From positions 1 through 64,000 of the forward strand of contig CAMMTJ010000005.1 in the NCBI GenBank assembly GCA_946499835.1: a DNA stretch of 64,000 nucleotides. The letters run 5' to 3'. The stretch comes from an uncultured Bacillota bacterium (GTDB lineage: Bacteria > Bacillota > Clostridia > Christensenellales > UBA1242). Position 1 is the stretch's first letter; the number at the start of each line of letters is the position of its first letter. Shown one piece after another: positions 7,974-16,074 of the stretch. Below the pieces are notes generated by a model. The model was not told the origin of the DNA, did not search any database, and saw only the letters and a list, made by a program, of their open reading frames with translations. A program made the translations under genes and the position numbers.

Positions 7974-9064
7974 TATTTTGTCTTTTTTATTTTTTCCCAA
8001 GGAAACTCTTCTCTGCCAAAATGTCCAAAGCAGGCAGTTTGTTTGTAGATAGGACGCAACAGATCGAGTTCTTTGATTATATTATCAGGCGAAAAGTCGA
8101 AATTTGCATCAACAAATTCCTCTATCTTTTCCATAGGGACTGTGTTTGTGCCAAAGCATTCAATATATCGTGAGATAGGCTTTTCAAGACCTATGCCATA
8201 ACTTACTTGAATTTCACATTCTTTTGCCAAATGATGGGCAACGATATTTTTTGCGACATAGCGAGCATAATATGCCCCAGACCTGTCAACTTTGGTTGCA
8301 TTTTTTGAAGAGAAACAGCCTCCGCCAACTCGTCCGACACCGCCGTATGAATCAACAATAATCTTTCGCCCTACGCAACCGCTGTCGCCATGACTTCCCC
8401 AAATGGTAAATTTCCCGCTTGGGTTTATGATAAATTCGGTGTCTTTTGACAGATATTTTTTATACTTTTCAAGCACTGGCAATATGACCTGCTTTTTTAT
8501 AACAGAACAAATCTTTCTGTGTGAAAGTTTTGGGCTGTGAGAAACAGAGATCAAAATGGTGGTGAATTTTTTTGGAGTGCGCCCATCGTATTCAACAGAT
8601 GCTTGGCTTTTTGCATCGGCAAAAAAGTCATCACGCGATCTTCGGAAGTTGTCATAACTTTTCATAAGTGCATGCGCCACCATTATTGTCAAAGGCATCA
8701 ACTCTTCTGTTTCATCGGTCGCATAGCCATAAACCATACCTTGATCGTTTGCGCACAACTTTCTTTTGACAACTGCCCTGTTGATGTCTGGACTTTGCTG
8801 GCTGAGTTCTTTGACAAAATCAAATTCCTCTTTGTATCCAACATCTTTCAGCACAGCGCGTGCAAGACCCTCATAGTCAATTTTTGCCTTTGTGGTTGCT
8901 TCGCCATAGATAAAAAGTTTGTTGTTTTTTATGGCACATTCAACCGCCATTTGGCTGTCTTTATCTTGCGAAAGTGCTTCATCAAGAAAAGAATCTGCAA
9001 TCACATCGCAAGTTTTGTCTGGGTGTCCAATATTGACACTTTCACTGGTTACAATTTTTTTCAT
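7973..9064 (-). CDS. metK: S-adenosylmethionine synthetase, divergent short form
   Basis: A 363-residue enzyme making SAM from methionine and ATP; most bacterial MetK proteins are near 395. Catalytic elements are present: GHPDK at residues 13-17, DAKSQ, GRKIIVDSYGG, and the K-x3-K-x-D lysines and aspartate of SSKNATKVDRS. Several normally invariant loops differ: GAGDQG is CANDQG, HGGGAFSGKD is VGGGCFSSKN, and GPxGDAGLTGRK is GSHGDSGCVGRK. The S-box leader upstream supports a genuine SAM synthetase. Its start overlaps the end of the preceding 92-residue gene by 23 bp. Confidence 0.9.
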   Translation of the reverse strand: MKKIVTSESVNIGHPDKTCDVIADSFLDEALSQDKDSQMAVECAIKNNKLFIYGEATTKAKIDYEGLARAVLKDVGYKEEFDFVKELSQQSPDINRAVVKRKLCANDQGMVYGYATDETEELMPLTIMVAHALMKSYDNFRRSRDDFFADAKSQASVEYDGRTPKKFTTILISVSHSPKLSHRKICSVIKKQVILPVLEKYKKYLSKDTEFIINPSGKFTIWGSHGDSGCVGRKIIVDSYGGVGRVGGGCFSSKNATKVDRSGAYYARYVAKNIVAHHLAKECEIQVSYGIGLEKPISRYIECFGTNTVPMEKIEEFVDANFDFSPDNIIKELDLLRPIYKQTACFGHFGREEFPWEKIKKTK

Positions 9065-9320
9065 TTTCTTCTCCTATCATTACGCCAAAAGAGAGTTTGT
9101 TTTTCCCGATAATGTTTTCTTGCCACAAACTTTCGCTCAACCTTGCTATTTCCGATCCATGAAGAGAATAGTAAGGATGATACTGTTCCTGATCTGGCTG
9201 AAAAGACTCACCATTTATCCACGTATAGCCATTTGTGGAAATGCAGTGCTTAAATCTTTCAAAATGTTCTTTTTTCACATATATCCAGACGAGGTTATCT
9301 TTCAACAAACCTTTCAGCAT
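9042..9320 (-). CDS. Small protein of unknown function in the SAM-riboswitch operon
   Basis: A 92-residue soluble, aromatic-rich protein; I do not recognise a family. The ATG at 9320 follows AAAGGAGTGG at the right distance; a longer frame opening with TTG at 9341 would run through that ribosome site. It is first in the operon, directly behind the SAM-I riboswitch, and overlaps metK by 23 bp. It is therefore induced when SAM is low and may serve methionine/SAM metabolism or act with the divergent MetK. Confidence 0.7.
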   Translation of the reverse strand: MLKGLLKDNLVWIYVKKEHFERFKHCISTNGYTWINGESFQPDQEQYHPYYSLHGSEIARLSESLWQENIIGKNKLSFGVMIGEENEKNCNQ

Positions 9321-9365
9321 ATTTGACCACTCCTTTTTCAAGAAGGCTTTGCAAGAGAAAGTGTT

Positions 9366-9500
9366 TCAAAAAAAGCCCATCTTGCGACAGGCTTTTGTTT
9401 TGTTAAAGTTTTCCCATCGCGTCAGCCTTTAGCACCTTACTTTGCAAGCAGGTTGCTGTGTGGTCAAAGGGGCTGTCCCTAACACACTCTTTATGGTCAT
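9366..9500 (-). promoter_or_regulatory. SAM-I (S-box) riboswitch with terminator
   Basis: Read on the minus strand, 9500 to about 9412 gives the S-box core in order: AAGAG, GTGTG, AGGGACAGCCCC, TGACCACAC, AGCAACC, a variable hairpin, then GGTGCTAA and GATGGGA. These match the conserved AGGGA, GCAACC and GGTGCTAA blocks of SAM-I aptamers. Downstream, AAAGCC...GGCTTTTTTT (9366-9395) is the intrinsic terminator. High SAM should stop transcription of the 92-residue gene and metK. Confidence 0.88.
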
Positions 9501-9504
9501 GATT

Positions 9505-9533
9505 ATGATAACACATTTTTTCTGCAAGCGCAA
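9505..9533 (-). promoter_or_regulatory. Promoter of the riboswitch-metK operon
   Basis: On the minus strand: TTGCGC (9533-9528), a 17-bp spacer, TATCAT (9510-9505), placing transcription start just before the aptamer. Confidence 0.45.
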
Positions 9534-9566
9534 CTAAAATAAGATATGTCAAAAATATTTTTGTTG

Positions 9567-10289
9567 TCACTTGATTTGGTAAGTTTTTCCTATTGGAGGC
9601 AAAATTATCTTTCCTTGATATTTTTCAGGCAACTGATCTGGCACATGATGAGTTGAGTAGAACATTTTGCCCTTAAACTCTTTCTGCAAAAGCAAGATCT
9701 CATCAGCAGAGAGGTGAATGTTGTTTGCAGGGCTCATGACACAGTCCAAGAAAACAATGTCGCTCATTTTGATTATTTTTATAAGTCCGTCACACATCGC
9801 ACTATCTCCTGAAAAGCCGATAGTTTTTGAAGAGCCTTTTTGTTTTAAGATAAAGCCAAAAGGATATTTGACATTGTGTTTGACCCTCACCATCTCAATT
9901 TCATAATCACCAAGAGTAAGTTTGTCACCATCTTTAAGTTCTATTATATTGAAAACTTCTTTAATATCTTTTTTTTTGCGGTATCCAAGTTCAAAGATTT
10001 TGAACATTCCCATAAGCCTTTTGAAAAGTGTTTTTGGCCCAACGACAGTGACTTTTTCAAGATTTTTTGTTCGCTTTTTGAGTGCGTCATAAATTATATG
10101 CAAGTCGGCAAAGTGGTCAGAATGGAAGTGTGTGATAAGAATATATTTGAGCTTTTCAAAATCATAACTTCCAAACAAAAACTTGGTGCTTGATTGAGGG
10201 GTGTCAATCAGCATTTCATCGTTGACAAGATATTGTGGGTTTGGACGGTTTGTCCATGTGCAACTATTTCCTATTATCTTTATCTTCAT
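9567..10289 (-). CDS. MBL-fold metal-dependent hydrolase (RNase Z-like)
   Basis: A 240-residue metallo-beta-lactamase fold protein with the dinuclear zinc motif THFHSDH near residue 53, a GFSGDSA strand supplying the bridging aspartate, and a late THH motif. This layout matches the RNase Z/ElaC-like and phosphodiesterase-like branch rather than a beta-lactamase. The substrate is unknown. The gene overlaps the 3' end of the upstream nucleotidase-hydrolase fusion by 26 bp, so a link to nucleotide or RNA turnover is plausible. Confidence 0.85.
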   Translation of the reverse strand: MKIKIIGNSCTWTNRPNPQYLVNDEMLIDTPQSSTKFLFGSYDFEKLKYILITHFHSDHFADLHIIYDALKKRTKNLEKVTVVGPKTLFKRLMGMFKIFELGYRKKKDIKEVFNIIELKDGDKLTLGDYEIEMVRVKHNVKYPFGFILKQKGSSKTIGFSGDSAMCDGLIKIIKMSDIVFLDCVMSPANNIHLSADEILLLQKEFKGKMFYSTHHVPDQLPEKYQGKIILPPIGKTYQIK

Positions 10290-11733
10290 ATCTTTTCATC
10301 CTCTCATAAAAATCTTGCAAAACAATGTTTTGGTCAACTTGATAAATAATTGTTGCTTTATCTTTTCCTTTGAAAACAATGTGGGTGTTGTTCATTTTTG
10401 CATGACATTTCATTTGGTCAAAAATGACAGGGCGACTGAGATAAAATGGAACAACGACATCAAACATTGACTTGTATTTTATATTGCCACCAAAACGCTT
10501 GTTTGTTGCTTCGAAGTCTTTCGCAAGCACTTTGAAAAGACTGCTCTTTTTTGCACGTTTTTGCAAATCTTCCTTTGTTATGACAAGGTTTTGCCCTGTG
10601 CAGATAGGGAAAATTGTTTTGTCTTTTATGCATTTGAAAACTTTTCTGGTTGCAACAAGATTGGTTGACATATTTGTTTCAGGGCCAATACCATTTGGCA
10701 TAAGAACGCCCATAAGTGAAAAGAGTTTGATTTTGTCTGCAATGTCAGGTGCAATCGTCAGGGCATAGGCAAGGTTGACAGGCGCGCCGATTGAAATGAA
10801 GATGACTTTTTCATGTTTGCGACAGATTTCAATGATTTTTTTGACAGCCTCAGAAGTCTCTTGTTTGCCATAGCCAAGAAGTTGAGTTTGTCCTCTGTAA
10901 ATCTTTTTGAGAAGTTTTGGTTTGCACATTGAAACGAGTTGTTTTGTTTTTTCAAAAGATCTTTCCACATCTTTTTCTATATCCACATCAGGTATGCGTA
11001 TTCCATAGTGCAAAGCAACGGTTATTGCCTCAATTTTTGCTTTATCAAAAGTGAGAAGATATGGCAGGGCAAGTTCGTCATCAATCTCATTTGTCATATC
11101 GGTGTCAAAGATGATTGGATAGCGTTCTATCAAAACTTTTGTGCCTGCCTTTTTGCGTATAATATCATAGACTTCTTCCCAAGAGTCAATTGCTCTGTGG
11201 AAACGTTCGTTCCATCGATAGGCTGGTTTTTGAATTGCAAAAACGCCATTCTCTTCTGCTGACACACAGTGGTCTGCGCGGTCGTCAATAAAGATGTCCA
11301 CATTGAGTTTTTTGAGAGTTGGGCCTTTCACATTTTTACCAAGCACCAGTTTGTCATAAGGCACGTCATGTTCTTTAAGCCATGTGAGAGTCTGCGCCTT
11401 TGTTGAAAGTTTATCAAATGTGCGTGCGCTGACAAAATAAATTTTGTGCCCATCTTTTTTCAATAATCTTATCAGTTGGAGCGCGTTGTTGATAGGACGG
11501 AGGTCAGGTATAACAAAGCCGATCGCGTCTTCGTGGAAGGTGTCCGATTCTTCTTTTGACCAACCGAACATTCCTTGCGAAATGTATTTGTAATGATCGA
11601 CAAAACCTTTTTTGTGGACTGATCTTTGTTTGTCAAAAACTTGTGCAAAAGCAACAAGTTGATGACCAAACCTTGCAATAGTGTCATCGATGTCAAATGC
11701 GATAATGAGTTGTTTCTTTTTTCCGTCAGTCAT
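10264..11733 (-). CDS. Fusion of a HAD 5'-nucleotidase and a nucleoside hydrolase
   Basis: A 489-residue two-domain protein. Residues 8-190 are a HAD nucleotidase-like domain (FDIDDT at 13-18, VSAR near 101, IDDRAD near 149), similar to 5'(3')-deoxyribonucleotidases. Residues 205-480 resemble inosine-uridine nucleoside hydrolases: FDTDMTNEIDDELAL gives the calcium-binding aspartates, and there is an IGAPVNLA strand. The inferred job is two steps in one chain: nucleotide to nucleoside, then base plus ribose. The canonical DTDPGxDDA is altered to DTDMTNEIDDE, so specificity may differ. GGAG precedes the ATG. Confidence 0.8.
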   Translation of the reverse strand: MTDGKKKQLIIAFDIDDTIARFGHQLVAFAQVFDKQRSVHKKGFVDHYKYISQGMFGWSKEESDTFHEDAIGFVIPDLRPINNALQLIRLLKKDGHKIYFVSARTFDKLSTKAQTLTWLKEHDVPYDKLVLGKNVKGPTLKKLNVDIFIDDRADHCVSAEENGVFAIQKPAYRWNERFHRAIDSWEEVYDIIRKKAGTKVLIERYPIIFDTDMTNEIDDELALPYLLTFDKAKIEAITVALHYGIRIPDVDIEKDVERSFEKTKQLVSMCKPKLLKKIYRGQTQLLGYGKQETSEAVKKIIEICRKHEKVIFISIGAPVNLAYALTIAPDIADKIKLFSLMGVLMPNGIGPETNMSTNLVATRKVFKCIKDKTIFPICTGQNLVITKEDLQKRAKKSSLFKVLAKDFEATNKRFGGNIKYKSMFDVVVPFYLSRPVIFDQMKCHAKMNNTHIVFKGKDKATIIYQVDQNIVLQDFYERMKRYEDKDNRK

Positions 11734-11789
11734 TTTTTTCTCCGTGCAGTTTAAGAAAATTGTATCAAAAAGTTTTCATTTTGCAAAAC

Positions 11790-11825
11790 AAAAAAAGGTT
11801 TGCAAAGAGGTTGCAAACCAAAAAA
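11790..11825 (-). terminator. Terminator of mscL
   Basis: A perfect GGTTTGCAA (11797-11805)/TTGCAAACC (11811-11819) stem with A/T runs on both sides. Confidence 0.75.
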
Positions 11826-12383
11826 CTATTTTTCCTCCTTTTTCTCTTCTGTCACAAGGACAGCCTCTTTTGCATTTTGTTTTTGAAGTTCTTCCAAAAT
11901 TTGTGCAAGAAGTTCTTCCTGTGTTGGTTTTGGTGGTGGAGGTGGAGTTTTGTTTTCTTCACGAAGACGGGCAGTTTCTGCAATCACAACTTTGTGGTCT
12001 TTCATATTTACGCCACGCTCTTTCAAAATCTTTTTCTCTGCCTTTGTTGGCTGTTCAGACAAAGTTCTCTTGAAAGCATTGCTGGCATTCATCACAACCC
12101 TTAAAATAAGAAAGAGAATAAAGGCAACAAGTAAAAAATCTATGATTGCTTGGATAAATTTGCCATAGAAAATTTGGGCTCCATTGACCACGAAATACAA
12201 ATCATCAACAGTTGCAGTGCCAAATATTGCGCAAACAAAAGGCATAATAAGATCATTGACAAGGCTATTGACAATTTTGGTGAAAGCAGTTCCAACAACG
12301 AGAGCGACAGCGAGGTCAAGGACATTGCCACGACTGATAAACTTTTTGAAATCCTTAAAGAAATTTGAAATGCGTTTTTTCAT
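11826..12383 (-). CDS. mscL: Large-conductance mechanosensitive channel MscL
   Basis: A 185-residue channel, longer than the usual 125-150. The N-terminal helix FKKFISRGNVLDLAVALVVG matches MscL and its first pore helix, then a periplasmic loop and a second transmembrane helix (about 75-97). The extra length is a cytoplasmic tail with a proline run (TPPPPPKP) and a charged helix ending in EEKKEEK. MscL opens under membrane tension to release solutes in hypo-osmotic shock. AAGGAG lies before the ATG. Confidence 0.93.
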   Translation of the reverse strand: MKKRISNFFKDFKKFISRGNVLDLAVALVVGTAFTKIVNSLVNDLIMPFVCAIFGTATVDDLYFVVNGAQIFYGKFIQAIIDFLLVAFILFLILRVVMNASNAFKRTLSEQPTKAEKKILKERGVNMKDHKVVIAETARLREENKTPPPPPKPTQEELLAQILEELQKQNAKEAVLVTEEKKEEK

Positions 12384-12435
12384 AACAACTCCTTTTTTTA
12401 AGTTGTATATCTTTTCTCAAAATTTGTCAAATAAA

Positions 12436-12466
12436 AAAAGATGCAAAACACCATTTGCATCAAATA
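12436..12466 (-). terminator. Terminator of the CAT-like gene
   Basis: GATGCAAA/TTTGCATC stem (12440-12461), then a T-rich tract on the minus strand. Confidence 0.65.
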
Positions 12467-12496
12467 AAAAGACTTTCGTTGGTTGAAACAACTTGC

Positions 12497-13132
12497 TTAT
12501 AAATTGTTTATTATCGATTTTACTTCGTCGAGTAGTTTGCCAATAAGCGAGCCATCAATGGCAGCATGATTGACTTGAATAGAAACGTTTACCCAGCGCT
12601 GACACTTTTCATTTATTTTCATTTTGTCAAAACTAATATGCGGAATGAAAGAGTTGCGTTGCACGTCTTGTGGATGAGTGATGTGTGAAAACTCAAACCA
12701 AGGAGTGCAAGACATATAGGCGATCACTTGACTTTTTCTTGCGCCAGAAGGCATAGGCTCAAGAAAAGTTTTTTGAGATTGCATTTTCTTTTTTGTCTCT
12801 TTGCAAAACTTTTCAATGTCTGGATAATATTTGCTGTTGACTATTTTGAAAATATCTTCACCTTGTTTCATCACGCAAAGGTTGGCAAACTTACCATCCT
12901 CAACAACAATCTTGCCATTGATTGAGCGTATCATAAATTCTTCAATTTTCAAAAGCGCGGTATAAAACACATGACTCAGACAGAAGTAGAAAGACAAGCC
13001 TTTCGACTCTGCAAAGTTATAAACCTTTGTCACTTCAAGTGGCGTGCAAAGTGAGATTTGAGGGATGTCAAATTGGTAGTATAAATTGAAGATATCCTTG
13101 CGTTCCCATGTTTCCAAATCAATTTCTTTCAT
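12497..13132 (-). CDS. Chloramphenicol acetyltransferase-like CoA-dependent acyltransferase
   Basis: A 211-residue protein of CAT size and layout. The C-terminal VNHAAIDG keeps the catalytic His and Asp-Gly of the family HHxxxDG motif; the first His is Asn. SPHI/FIPHISF-like and PWFEFSHI segments match CAT trimer strands. It could acetylate chloramphenicol or another small hydroxylated substrate. ATG at 13132 has AAAGGA 8 bp upstream; the longer TTG start at 13138 would sit on that site. Confidence 0.8.
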   Translation of the reverse strand: MKEIDLETWERKDIFNLYYQFDIPQISLCTPLEVTKVYNFAESKGLSFYFCLSHVFYTALLKIEEFMIRSINGKIVVEDGKFANLCVMKQGEDIFKIVNSKYYPDIEKFCKETKKKMQSQKTFLEPMPSGARKSQVIAYMSCTPWFEFSHITHPQDVQRNSFIPHISFDKMKINEKCQRWVNVSIQVNHAAIDGSLIGKLLDEVKSIINNL

Positions 13133-13198
13133 ACGCAATTCCTTTTAATAAATCATTTATACAACAAAAACAAAAATTTTCAAAGTGTTTTGACAAGG

Positions 13199-13496
13199 GA
13201 AAAGGAAAAGGCAAATTCAATCCGAAGGCTGACCGAAGCGCAGTCACAAAAACCGTCTTCTTTGCGTTTTCCTCATTGTTTTAAGTCGCGACCAACGCGA
13301 AGTGTAACAAGAGTTGCGTCTGGTCGCGAGAGAGGTGAAAACAAATGCACAGTCACACAAAAAAATCTTCTTTGAATCTTCTTCATTGCAAACTCACAAT
13401 AAATGCGGAAGCATTTTTGTGAAGAGAGAAAAAACAAGCGCCACCGTCTTGCCGAGGACAAAGTCCGCAGGCTGACCGAAGCGCAGTTTTTTCTCT
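13199..13496 (+). repeat. tRNA-linked modular repeat, copy 2 (next to tRNA-Leu TAG)
   Basis: The fullest copy. Block A (about 13255-13340) contains GTCGCGACCAACGCGAAG...GGTCGCGAGAG. Block B has CAGTCACAC...ATCTTCTTTG. The 27-nt hairpin with a GGAA/TTCC loop is at 13395-13421. Block D is an inverted repeat, AGAGAAAAAAC (13425-13435)/GTTTTTTCTCT (13486-13496), around GCGC motifs. Its last base abuts the CCA of the minus-strand tRNA-Leu with no gap. An 18-nt segment AGGCTGACCGAAGCGCAG occurs twice (13226-13243 and 13469-13486). Confidence 0.75.
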
Positions 13497-13579
<83 letters not shown>

Positions 13580-13730
13580 AAGAGCATAGTCACATTATAC
13601 AAGCAAATCTCAAATTTTGCAAGTCGATTTTGTTCTTGTTTTTCAAAATTATCTTTCCCGCCTCTTTATTCTTGCGTAAAAGTTATTTTTTTGCTATACT
13701 ATTTCAAAGTGTGGAGGCAAACAAAAGATT

Positions 13731-14468
13731 ATGGAAAACTTTCAAGAAAAAGATATGTCAGCCCAAAACGCTGAAAAAAAGAAAAAGTTGAAAAGAGATT
13801 TGCAAATTTCTGGGATTGTCATTGGACTTGCCGGACTTGCGATGTTTGTTTCTTGTTTTGTTTGGTTTGTGCTTATGGCGACAGAGATTGAAAGCACGCG
13901 TGCTCAGAAAATTTTGCCTATGATTCTTTTCTTGCTTGGGCTTGTGCTGTGTTTTGTGGGCGCAATTTTATCATCATATGCAAAACGTGGAAATGCAGAA
14001 GAAAGGCATGAGCAAAGTGATGGCTCATTTGAAGAAAAACTCAGACAAAACAGACTGAGAGAAAAGAGAAGAAAACCAAAACTTGGAGAAATCTCTCTTA
14101 AAAAACTTGGGGATGTTTATGGAGACAAGGCAGAAGATACCACTCCTGAACAAGAGATTGTGGAGAGCAAGGTAGAGCAGTTGCAAGAGCAAATTGAGGA
14201 GTTGGAAGAAAAACTTGAACAGACAGATATGACAACTCAGATGCAAGAAAAGACAGGAGTGCAACTCAACTTTGATGAAGAAAAGATTGAAGATGAAGGC
14301 AAGATTGTGCTTGGGCATCCAGATATTGAACCATTGAAAGTTGATTCTCCTCAAATATCACAGGTGGAGATTGATAAGCCTGATATGGGTGAGATTGTTG
14401 TTGAAAGAGGACAGAACGGTCAAGACAAAACAACTGAGATAGAAAAAAAGATAAGAGGTGAAAAATGA
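13731..14468 (+). CDS. Two-helix membrane protein with a charged coiled-coil tail
   Basis: A 245-residue protein, family not recognised. Two transmembrane helices (about 28-50 and 62-84) form a hairpin after a lysine-rich N-terminus. The rest is highly charged and cytoplasmic, with a coiled coil near 145-165 and long acidic low-complexity sequence. It overlaps the following SDR gene by 4 bp (ATGA), so the two are co-translated. GGAGG is present but unusually far (13 bp) from the ATG. Confidence 0.7.
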   Translation: MENFQEKDMSAQNAEKKKKLKRDLQISGIVIGLAGLAMFVSCFVWFVLMATEIESTRAQKILPMILFLLGLVLCFVGAILSSYAKRGNAEERHEQSDGSFEEKLRQNRLREKRRKPKLGEISLKKLGDVYGDKAEDTTPEQEIVESKVEQLQEQIEELEEKLEQTDMTTQMQEKTGVQLNFDEEKIEDEGKIVLGHPDIEPLKVDSPQISQVEIDKPDMGEIVVERGQNGQDKTTEIEKKIRGEK

Positions 14469-15256
14469 AAAAGATTGCACTTGTCACAGGGGCTTCATCT
14501 GGAATGGGAAGAGAGTTTGTCAGAGAGATTGACTCTCTTGGTCTTGATGAGATTTGGGGAATTGCAATGAATAAAGACAAACTTGAAAAGGTGAAAAGTG
14601 AAACAAAAACACCGTTCAAAGTATTTGCGTTTGACCTTACAAAAGATGAAAGCATAAAGGCTTTGCAAGAAAAACTGGAAAAAGAAAAGCCAGAGATAAG
14701 ATATCTTGTCAACGCTTCTGGTTTTGGCAAGTTTGGAAGATATGATGAGATTGAAATTTCACAGTCAGCAAACATGATTGACCTCAACTGTAAGGCTCTC
14801 GTTGAGGTTACAGAGCACGCTCTTCCATATATGAGTGAGGGTGCAAGAATTTTGCAAATTGCCTCTGTGGCAGGCTTTCAACCAACGCCATATATCAATG
14901 TCTATGCCGCAACAAAGGCATTTGTGGTGTCATATTCAAGAGCACTTAATGTTGAACTTAAAAGCAGAAAAATTTCAGTCACATGCGTATGTCCTTTCTG
15001 GACAAAGACACCATTTTTTGACAGAGCAACAGCCATTAAGACAGACAGAGATGTTATCACAAAGTTTGTCGCTATGTATAAGCCGGAAGATGTTGTGCAC
15101 AAAGCCATGAAAGATGCAAGAAAAAGAAAAGAACTTTCAATTTGTGGCTTTATTGCAAGAAGTCAAGTTAGGCTTGTGAGCATGCTTCCAAAGAAACTGG
15201 TTATGAAAGTTTGGTGCGGACAACAAAAGTTCGACAAAAAATACAAAAATAAATAA
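14465..15256 (+). CDS. Short-chain dehydrogenase/reductase
   Basis: A 263-residue classical SDR. TGASSGMG (residues 8-15) binds NAD(P), NASGFG corresponds to NNAG, the catalytic Ser lies in LQIASVAG, and YAATK is the YxxxK pair. The C-terminus has a hydrophobic, basic segment resembling membrane-associated SDRs that act on lipid or acyl substrates. The substrate is unknown. Translationally coupled to the upstream membrane protein. Confidence 0.9.
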   Translation: MKKIALVTGASSGMGREFVREIDSLGLDEIWGIAMNKDKLEKVKSETKTPFKVFAFDLTKDESIKALQEKLEKEKPEIRYLVNASGFGKFGRYDEIEISQSANMIDLNCKALVEVTEHALPYMSEGARILQIASVAGFQPTPYINVYAATKAFVVSYSRALNVELKSRKISVTCVCPFWTKTPFFDRATAIKTDRDVITKFVAMYKPEDVVHKAMKDARKRKELSICGFIARSQVRLVSMLPKKLVMKVWCGQQKFDKKYKNK

Positions 15257-15328
15257 AAAATTTTAGGCGCTAATCAAGAATAAAAAGCCTTTCCTTAAAC
15301 AAACTAAAAGTGTTTTAAGGAGAGAGTT

Positions 15329-15970
15329 ATGCAAAAACTTTTGTTTTTATTTATGATAGCGCCTATTATATTATGTTCTCAGGCAGGACTTTTGCCTGAC
15401 ATATTTGGTGAGGCGCAAATGGTCAAAGTTTACAATGATGGACAGGAAATAGTGATGAGTGAAGAGTCAAAGGCTGAGTTTGACACTCTTTTTGTTGAAG
15501 CGCTTGTTGGAGCAAGGCAAATGCCAGCCTTTGGTGTGTCAATTCACAAACTGACTTGTGAAGAACTTAAAAGCGGAATATGGGTTAAGTTTGTCTATGA
15601 GCAAACTATGGAAGCGAGCGGAATGCCTTTTGACGAACTGCTTGTTCATGTGCAAAAAGATATGCATGGTGTCAACATAATCAGGGGAAATGGTGGCACC
15701 TATAATGGAAGATGTTTCTATCTTGACCTAGATGGAACTCTTGACAAAGTTTATGATTTTCTTGCAAATCTTGAAAATGAAGAGCAGACAATAGAAGTGG
15801 AACTTGAAAAGGGAGAAGAAAAAGAGACAGTCATTGTCAACGAGCCAAGTGAAGAAAAGGGCAAAGATGACGAGGGCGGAGCGCAAGAGAACGATGTTGA
15901 AGGCGGAGGCGATGACAAAGAGAAGGCGGAGGAGGCTCTTCTTGAAAAGGTCTCTCAGTTTGACGAGTGA
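15329..15970 (+). CDS. Secreted or anchored protein of unknown function with an acidic tail
   Basis: A 213-residue protein with an N-terminal hydrophobic segment (residues 3-18) ending ILCSQAG. It may be a signal peptide or, since a Cys is present, a poor lipobox. Residues 25-150 form a compact domain with no family I recognise. Residues 155-213 are Glu/Lys/Gly-rich low complexity. AAGGAGAGAG precedes the ATG. Confidence 0.65.
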   Translation: MQKLLFLFMIAPIILCSQAGLLPDIFGEAQMVKVYNDGQEIVMSEESKAEFDTLFVEALVGARQMPAFGVSIHKLTCEELKSGIWVKFVYEQTMEASGMPFDELLVHVQKDMHGVNIIRGNGGTYNGRCFYLDLDGTLDKVYDFLANLENEEQTIEVELEKGEEKETVIVNEPSEEKGKDDEGGAQENDVEGGGDDKEKAEEALLEKVSQFDE

Positions 15971-15999
15971 AAAACGGAAAAATTTTTTCGTTTTTTTTG
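15970..15999 (+). terminator. Terminator
   Basis: An ACGGAAAAA/TTTTTTCGT stem followed by eight T, after the acidic-tail gene. Confidence 0.6.
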
Positions 16000-16074
16000 A
16001 GTAACTGGTATGAAACATTTGCTTTATAAAAAAGTATTATGATATAATGTCAATGCTAAAAACGGAGGAGAAAA

